Shown one piece after another: positions 59,473 through 64,000 of a stretch of 64,000 nt of DNA. A program made the translations under genes and the position numbers. Position 1 is the stretch's first letter, and each line of letters opens with the position of its first letter. Location: the NCBI RefSeq assembly GCF_009789675.1, contig NZ_CP046916.1:992001-1056000 (forward strand). The letters are read 5' to 3'. The notes below the pieces were generated by a model. That model saw nothing but the letters and a program-made list of their open reading frames with translations. It did not search any database and was not told where the DNA came from. The stretch comes from Paraburkholderia acidisoli (lineage in GTDB: Bacteria > Pseudomonadota > Gammaproteobacteria > Burkholderiales > Burkholderiaceae).

Positions 59473-59748
59473 GTGAAGATACGCTTTCCCAACGCCGCGC
59501 TTTTGTACATGGCCAACGGCGCCGTGGCGTTTCGCGCGCTCGTCGATGGCGAGGAAGTGGTGTGTGAAGTCTCGCCCGAAGCGCTCGAAGATCACTTCGG
59601 GGCGCGGCCCACGCGCGCGAGCCGTCTCGCGGCCTTCGAGGAACATCGCGCGCGCATCGAGACGGTTGCGCTGGCAACGATCCCGCAACGTCTGCGTGAC
59701 AAGCGTTGCCAGCTGTTTTCGCGCGACTTCGGTCAGGCTTACGCCTGA
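59473..59748 (+). CDS. DUF1488-like small protein
   Basis: A 91-residue protein starting at GTG after AGGAG. It has the DUF1488 pattern: an N-terminal beta strand set (MKIRFPNAALLYMANGAVAF, RALVDGEEVVCEVSPEALED), then a helix with EEHRARIETVALATIP. The function of this family is not known. Its last ten bases overlap the 3' end of the opposite-strand MFS transporter gene. Confidence 0.7.
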   Translation: MKIRFPNAALLYMANGAVAFRALVDGEEVVCEVSPEALEDHFGARPTRASRLAAFEEHRARIETVALATIPQRLRDKRCQLFSRDFGQAYA

Positions 59749-60989
59749 ACCTTTGCTTCTTCCAGTTCGAGGTTGCGCGTTTCCGGCAGGAACACGGCAA
59801 CGATGAACACGACCACGTAAGACGCCGCCGCCCAGACGCCAATCGACTTAGCGAGGCCGACCGAGGCGCTCGTCATGCCCACGGCGGCCGGCACCAGCGA
59901 GCCGATGCCGCGGCCGAAGTTGTACGAGAAACCGCCTGCCGAGGCGCGAATCTGCACGGGGAACAACTCCGTGAAGCACGCGCCCATGCCCGAGACGATG
60001 CCCGACTGGAACAGCCCGAGCGGAAAGCCGAGCACGAGCAGCGCCGACATCGGCAATTGCAGGCGCGTATAGGCCAGCACGGTGAGCGTGGCGCCCGCCG
60101 CCGACAACGCGAAGGTCCAGCGCCGGCCGATCGCGTCGCTCAGATACGCCATGCCCACGTAGCCGCAGAACGAGCCGAAGATGTTGACGGCCAGATACAT
60201 CGTCGTGAGATTGACCGTGAGGCTTTGCGTTTCGCGCAGATACGTCACGAGCCATGTGAGGATCGTGTAGTTGCCGCCGAGCGCGCCCGCCGCCATCGCC
60301 GAGGCGAGCAAGGTGCGCGACACCACGCCGGGCGCGAAAATGCGCGCGAAGGTCTGGAACGTGCCCGCTTCCTTGCGGAAGGCGGCGGCGGATTCGAAGG
60401 CCGCCGACTCGTCCACATTGCGACGCATCCACAGCACGAGCAGGCCCGGCAAGATGCCGACGAGAAACAGCACGCGCCACGCGAGATGCTCGGGCAGCAC
60501 GCTATACAGCCCCCAATAGAACGCCGCCGCGAGCGCATAGCCCACCGGCCAGCCGGCTTGCACGCAACCCACCGCGCGGCCGCGAATGCGCTTGTCCACC
60601 ACTTCGCCGATCAGGATCGCGCCCGCCGCCCATTCGCCGCCGAACCCGAGCCCTTGCAGGCTGCGCGTGATGAGCAGTTGATGGAAACCGTTGGTGAAGG
60701 CGGAAAGCCCCGTGAACAGCGAGAACCAGAGAATCGCGAGTTTGAGCACCCGGACGCGGCCGATGCGGTCGGCGAGCACGCCCGCGATCACCCCGCCAAC
60801 CGCCGAAGCCACGAGCGCCGAAGTCCCGATGATGCCGGCCTGACCTTTGGTCATGTGCCACGCGGCAAGCAGAGTGGGAATCGTGAAAGCGAAGAACTGA
60901 ACGTCCATCGCGTCGAGAACCCAGCCGAGGAAACACGCCCAGAAGGTGCGGCGTTGGGTGGGCGGCATGCCGCTGTACCACGATTGCAT
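59739..60989 (-). CDS. MFS transporter, aromatic-acid/sialate:H+ symporter type
   Basis: A 416-residue transporter with about 12 helices. Helix 1 carries GWVLDAMDVQFFAF, the Asp-containing DxxD-like motif of AAHS/SHS symporters. GVLADRIGRVRVLK lies between helices 2 and 3, GFGGEWAAGAILIGE in helix 4/5 and AYLSDAIGRRWTF after helix 8. It should import an organic (perhaps aromatic) acid with protons. It stands alone, upstream of nothing on its strand, so the substrate cannot be inferred from context. Confidence 0.9.
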   Translation of the reverse strand: MQSWYSGMPPTQRRTFWACFLGWVLDAMDVQFFAFTIPTLLAAWHMTKGQAGIIGTSALVASAVGGVIAGVLADRIGRVRVLKLAILWFSLFTGLSAFTNGFHQLLITRSLQGLGFGGEWAAGAILIGEVVDKRIRGRAVGCVQAGWPVGYALAAAFYWGLYSVLPEHLAWRVLFLVGILPGLLVLWMRRNVDESAAFESAAAFRKEAGTFQTFARIFAPGVVSRTLLASAMAAGALGGNYTILTWLVTYLRETQSLTVNLTTMYLAVNIFGSFCGYVGMAYLSDAIGRRWTFALSAAGATLTVLAYTRLQLPMSALLVLGFPLGLFQSGIVSGMGACFTELFPVQIRASAGGFSYNFGRGIGSLVPAAVGMTSASVGLAKSIGVWAAASYVVVFIVAVFLPETRNLELEEAKVQA

Positions 60990-61112
60990 GAGGTCTATCT
61001 CCCGAGAGGCGTGTGGGCGCCTTATTAATGTGCTGATCGATGTGCTGACTGATCTGTTATCGACGGAGCGCGGGGTTTGGGTCCGCGCTTTCGTGCTTTA
61101 TTCGTCATCGAT

Positions 61113-61155
61113 TATGCGTGGCAAGCGCGAGCCTTAGCCTTGCGCGCCACGCATA
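61113..61155. repeat. Inverted repeat between pirin and MFS genes
   Basis: TATGCGTGGC and GCCACGCATA form a perfect 10-base stem, 30 bases downstream of the pirin stop on the minus strand and 124 bases upstream of the MFS start. No T-run follows either way. It could be a weak terminator for pirin or an operator for the transporter. Confidence 0.45.
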
Positions 61156-61184
61156 GCAGCTATGCGCCGATTACCTCGGCCGGG

Positions 61185-61898
61185 TCAGGGAGAAAGCGGC
61201 AATTCGACGATCACGACCACGGTCGCGTCGCGTGCCGTCATGCGAATTTCATGCTCGCCGCGTAACGCGGCGCCGTCGCGTGGCGCGAGCCGCACGCCGT
61301 TCACGTCGATACGGCCGGTGGCCGGCACGAGATACGCGTCGGTATCGGCCGCGAGGGCGTGCGTGAGTGTAACGCCTTCGCGCAGAACGGCGGCGAGCAG
61401 GCGCGCAGGCGCGTCGATCGGCAAGGCGCCCGCCTCGATCTCGTCGCGCCGCGCGCTCGCCAGCACGACACAACGTTCGTCGTCCTGCGCGAGTTCGAAG
61501 CCGCGCGTGGCCCAGCGCGGTTCGCCGTCGAGCGCGCGCGGCCGCAGCCAGATCTGGAACAGCTGCGTGGCGACGCCCTCCTCGTTGCGCTCCGCGTGGC
61601 GAATGCCGCGCCCCGCGCTCATCGCCTGCACGCTGCCCGCCGCGATGCGGCCGCGATGCCCCGCGCTGTCCTCGTGCGTGATCGCGCCGCGCAACACCAC
61701 TGTGAGGATTTCGACATTGCGATGCGCGTGCAGGCCGAAGCCCGAGTGCGGCGCGATCACGTCGTCGTTCCACACGAGCAGCGCGCGCTGCGGCGCGTGA
61801 TCCGGGCACCCGAGCTCGCCATAGCGGCAATGCAGGCGCGTCTGGAGCCATGCGCGCTCCAGCGTGCCGAGCGCGTCGAAAGGTCGATGTTCGATCAT
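61185..61898 (-). CDS. Pirin-family (YhhW-like) bicupin protein
   Basis: A 237-residue pirin. The N-terminal cupin has the metal-binding set in FGLHAHRNVEILTVVLRGAI and HEDSAGHRG, and SAGRGIRHAERNE contributes the next His. YhhW-type pirins show quercetinase activity in vitro, but physiological roles vary. ATG 61898 begins the usual MIEHRPFDALG pirin start. It lies 65 bases after the SDR gene's stop on the same strand, so the two may be co-transcribed. Confidence 0.9.
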   Translation of the reverse strand: MIEHRPFDALGTLERAWLQTRLHCRYGELGCPDHAPQRALLVWNDDVIAPHSGFGLHAHRNVEILTVVLRGAITHEDSAGHRGRIAAGSVQAMSAGRGIRHAERNEEGVATQLFQIWLRPRALDGEPRWATRGFELAQDDERCVVLASARRDEIEAGALPIDAPARLLAAVLREGVTLTHALAADTDAYLVPATGRIDVNGVRLAPRDGAALRGEHEIRMTARDATVVVIVELPLSP

Positions 61899-61963
61899 CG
61901 TCGGTCTCCTGCGCGCAGGCGCGCGGCGGCGGTGGGCGCTGCCGCGCGCCTGTTTCGCGTGCC

Positions 61964-62725
61964 TCACACCTGCGCCTGACCGCCATCGACGAACAGTTCG
62001 ATACCGTTCACGAAGCTCGATTCGTCGGAGGCAAGGAACAGCGCGGCATTGGCGATCTCGTTGGCTTCGCCCACGCGGCCGAGCGGAATGCGCGAGGCGA
62101 GGAAGTCGAGCAGACCTTGCTGCTGCGCGGCGTCGGGGCCCGCGAGATCGACGAGACCCGGCGTGCGCGTCGCGCCCGGCGCGATCGTGTTGACGCGGAC
62201 GTGACGGTCCTTGAGGTCGAGAATCCAGTTGCGGGCGAACGAGCGCACGGCGGCCTTCGAGGCGGCGTAGACGCTGAACGCGGCCGTGCCTTCGCTGCCG
62301 GCGGTCGAGCCCGTGAGGATCACCGAGGCGCGCTCGGCGAGCAGCGGCAGCGCCTTTTGCACCGTGAACAGCGTGCCCTTCACGTTGCGGTCGAAGGTGT
62401 CGTAGTAATGCGCTTCGGTGATGTCGCCGAGCGGCACCATCGAGCCGCCGCCCGCGTTGGCGAACAGCACGTCGATATGGCCTTGTTCTTCGGCGATGCG
62501 GGCGTAGAGCGCGTCGAGCTGGTCGAGCTTCGACGAATCCACGCGCAGGCCCGTCACGCTGCCGACCTGGCCGATCGCGGCAACGGCCGCGTCGAGTTCG
62601 GCCTGGCGGCGGCCGGTGATGTACACGTGCGCGCCTTCCGCGGCGAAGCGCGTGGCGGTGGCGAGGCCGATGCCGCTGGTTGCGCCGGTAACGACTGCGA
62701 TCTTGCCTGCAAGTTGCTTAGCCAT
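61964..62725 (-). CDS. SDR-family oxidoreductase
   Basis: A 253-residue classical short-chain dehydrogenase: cofactor motif [12 protein letters not shown], catalytic Ser in [12 protein letters not shown], and Tyr/Lys in [11 protein letters not shown]. It ends in the typical [13 protein letters not shown]. Arg after the first strand (ITGRRQAEL) suggests NADP preference. A strong AAGGAG site precedes the ATG. It is divergent from a LysR gene, which probably controls it. Substrate unknown. Confidence 0.95.
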   Translation of the reverse strand: MAKQLAGKIAVVTGATSGIGLATATRFAAEGAHVYITGRRQAELDAAVAAIGQVGSVTGLRVDSSKLDQLDALYARIAEEQGHIDVLFANAGGGSMVPLGDITEAHYYDTFDRNVKGTLFTVQKALPLLAERASVILTGSTAGSEGTAAFSVYAASKAAVRSFARNWILDLKDRHVRVNTIAPGATRTPGLVDLAGPDAAQQQGLLDFLASRIPLGRVGEANEIANAALFLASDESSFVNGIELFVDGGQAQV

Positions 62726-62830
62726 GATGAAAGCTCCTTCGTTCTTCGGTTTCGGGTTTGTCGGGGTGATTTGCATCGCGTCGTGCGATGTAAGGAGAAT
62801 ATCGACAGCCCCATCTTTTCGAAATAGAAT

Positions 62831-62844
62831 TGGTTGCAAACCAT
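62831..62844. promoter_or_regulatory. Near-palindrome TTGGTTGCAAACCA, likely LysR operator
   Basis: A dyad with TTGGTT/AACCA arms around GCA lies 16 bases before the LysR ATG and about 105 bases before the divergent SDR start, suitable for autoregulation and divergent control. Its AT content contrasts with the GC-rich flanks. Confidence 0.5.
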
Positions 62845-62859
62845 CATTGCAAAAATGAA

Positions 62860-63777
62860 ATGACGAGACTGCCCGATTTCGAAGGTCTGGCGATGTTCGC
62901 GAAGGTCGCGGAAGAAGGTTCATTCGCGGCGGCGGCGCGCGCGCTGGGCGTTTCCGTGGCAACGGTGTCGCGCGGCGTGGCGCGGCTGGAGGAGCGGCTC
63001 GGCGCGCGGCTGCTCAACCGCACGTCGCGCCAGCTGGCGCTCACGGAGTTCGGCGCGGGGATCGCCGAAAAAGCGAGCGAGATTTTTCGGCAGGCGGAAG
63101 AAACGGAAAACGCCGCGCGCGAGCTTTCGGTGCAACCGCGCGGGCTGGTGCGGCTGGCCGTGCCGATGTCGTTCGGCTTGCGCTGGGTCGCGCCGCTGTT
63201 GCCGGAATTCCTGCAGCGCTATCCGGAAGTGCAGATCGATCTGCATCTCGCCGACGCCACCATCGACCTCGTGGCGCAAGGTTTCGACGCCGCGCTGCGC
63301 ATCGCGGCGCTGCCCGATTCCTCGCTGGTGGCGCGGCGCCTGTGCGCGGTGTCGCAAATGGTGGTGGCTTCGCCGGGCTATCTGGCGCGGCACGGGCGGC
63401 CGCAGCATCCGTCGGAACTGACGAGCCGCGCGTGTCTCTCGTATGCGTATCGTGCGCGCAGCGACGTCTGGCGTTTCACCAACGACGCCGGCGACGAAGT
63501 GCCGGTCACGCCGGTGGGGCCGCTGCGCGTCACCAACTCCGACGCGCTGCTGCCCACGCTGCTCGCGGGCCTCGCGATCGCCGAGTTGCCCGAATTCATC
63601 GCGGGCGACTATCTCGCGGACGGCCGCCTCGAAGCGATCCTGCCCGGCTGGCATCTCACGCGCGGCGGCCTGTACTTCGTCACGCCTTCGGCACGCGCGC
63701 GGCCCGCGAAGGTGAGCGCGCTGAGCGATTTTTTCGCGGAGCGGCTTTCGACGCCCACGTGGCGGGTCGCAAGCTAA
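62860..63777 (+). CDS. LysR-family transcriptional regulator
   Basis: A 305-residue LysR regulator of the large CrgA-like group. The N-terminal helix-turn-helix is [20 protein letters not shown], then [20 protein letters not shown], and the effector domain includes [20 protein letters not shown]. It is divergent from the SDR gene with 134 bases between; this gap contains TTGGTTGCAAACCATCATTGCAA, in which TTGGTTGCAAACCA is close to a palindrome and is a likely operator. Confidence 0.9.
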   Translation: MTRLPDFEGLAMFAKVAEEGSFAAAARALGVSVATVSRGVARLEERLGARLLNRTSRQLALTEFGAGIAEKASEIFRQAEETENAARELSVQPRGLVRLAVPMSFGLRWVAPLLPEFLQRYPEVQIDLHLADATIDLVAQGFDAALRIAALPDSSLVARRLCAVSQMVVASPGYLARHGRPQHPSELTSRACLSYAYRARSDVWRFTNDAGDEVPVTPVGPLRVTNSDALLPTLLAGLAIAELPEFIAGDYLADGRLEAILPGWHLTRGGLYFVTPSARARPAKVSALSDFFAERLSTPTWRVAS

Positions 63778-63831
63778 TGCCGTAAGCCGATACCGCACGC
63801 CGCGCGGCATCGACTGGACATCGCGCGAACG

Positions 63832-64000
63832 TCACGCGAATTTCGCCTCGGCGAGATCGTCGAGCAACGTCGGGCCGCCCGGCCGCCAGCCCAGTTGCGC
63901 CTGCGTCTGCGCGCTCGAGGCCGGCATGTCGAGACCGGCGAACATGCCCATCCAGCCGAAATGCGCGGCGGCTTCGTCGGCGGAAATCGACACGACCGGC
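63832..64000 (-). CDS. NAD-dependent epimerase/dehydratase-like protein, C-terminal end (partial)
   Basis: The last 56 codons of a minus-strand gene entering from the right edge, ending at the stop 63832-63834. The visible tail (SADEAAAHFGWMGMFAGLD, then QTQAQLGWRPGGPTLLDDL) is typical of extended SDR proteins annotated as NAD-dependent epimerases or 3-beta-hydroxysteroid-dehydrogenase-like. The catalytic part lies outside the window. Confidence 0.75.
   Translation of the reverse strand, partial: PVVSISADEAAAHFGWMGMFAGLDMPASSAQTQAQLGWRPGGPTLLDDLAEAKFA

Noticed and set aside
59195..59476. A 93-codon open frame in the gap before the DUF1488-like gene
   Set aside because: The translation is compositionally random, Arg-rich, without a ribosome site, and crosses short direct repeats.

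Overview
The window is about 64 kb of high-GC, densely coded bacterial chromosome. Gene content points to a betaproteobacterium of the Burkholderiaceae, most like Paraburkholderia or a relative. Supporting features are a Burkholderia-type trimeric porin, divergent catR-catBCA, an Aer-type chemoreceptor, and many LysR, GntR and XRE regulators beside oxidative catabolic genes. The genus is inferred from family resemblance only. I saw no rRNA, tRNA, insertion sequence, phage gene or CRISPR array. AT-richer dips coincide with regulatory or non-coding stretches (about 6.06-6.24, 9.23-9.56, 15.6-15.8 and 56.64-57.06 kb).

Layout. 0-4.5 kb: LacI-type repressor (partial), uronate dehydrogenase, and a divergent pair of alpha-ketoglutaric semialdehyde dehydrogenase and an FAH-fold dehydratase, all feeding 2-oxoglutarate. 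4.6-10.2 kb: Cys-less AhpD-like protein with XRE/MmyB regulator, aerotaxis receptor, a 12-copy hexanucleotide repeat, diguanylate cyclase and a small membrane protein. 10.2-13.0 kb: two overlapping dynamin-like GTPase genes. 13.1-16.7 kb: catBCA and catR (catechol ortho-cleavage). 16.7-18.4 kb: fluoride-resistance locus, with a fluoride riboswitch, a CLC-F type antiporter and a truncated crcB remnant. 18.7-23.8 kb: MHS-family transporter, two-component flavin monooxygenase and reductase, duplicated EthD-like protein, LysR. 23.8-33.5 kb: GntR regulator divergent from an operon of Fe-alcohol dehydrogenase, semialdehyde dehydrogenase, Ldh-type dehydrogenase, RutA-like LLM monooxygenase and flavin reductase, then an NCS1 permease and a porin. 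33.6-45.3 kb: aldehyde dehydrogenase, GMC oxidoreductase, a Ser-substituted racemase-like protein, SnoaL-like protein, a soluble PAS histidine kinase with a FixJ-type response regulator, an acetamidase/formamidase-family protein and a three-component Rieske oxygenase. 45.3-50.5 kb: a second LLM/flavin-reductase pair with a MarR-like regulator, and a 3-hydroxybenzoate 4-monooxygenase-like gene with a MarR gene. 50.6-56.6 kb: class A beta-lactamase behind a 3-hydroxyisobutyrate-dehydrogenase-like gene with divergent LysR, a Spy/CpxP-like protein, SIP-family reductase with AraC regulator, and an XRE regulator with a repeat tail. 56.6-64 kb: a 0.78 kb non-coding stretch with a strong promoter and hairpins, DUF2867, membrane protein, DUF1488, MFS transporter, pirin, SDR with LysR, and the end of an NAD-dependent epimerase.

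How it fits together. Most of the window is catabolic accessory chromosome: sugar acids to 2-oxoglutarate, aromatics to catechol or protocatechuate, and several flavin-dependent or Rieske oxygenases of unknown substrate, each with a local regulator. The two signals I value most are regulatory. One is the fluoride riboswitch with its eroded crcB partner. The other is a shared 20-bp element (consensus AGGTGKKARYACYTANCCG) in three promoter regions across 37.6-45.2 kb, which suggests that the PAS kinase and FixJ-type regulator control the Rieske/GMC/acetamidase genes as one undescribed regulon.
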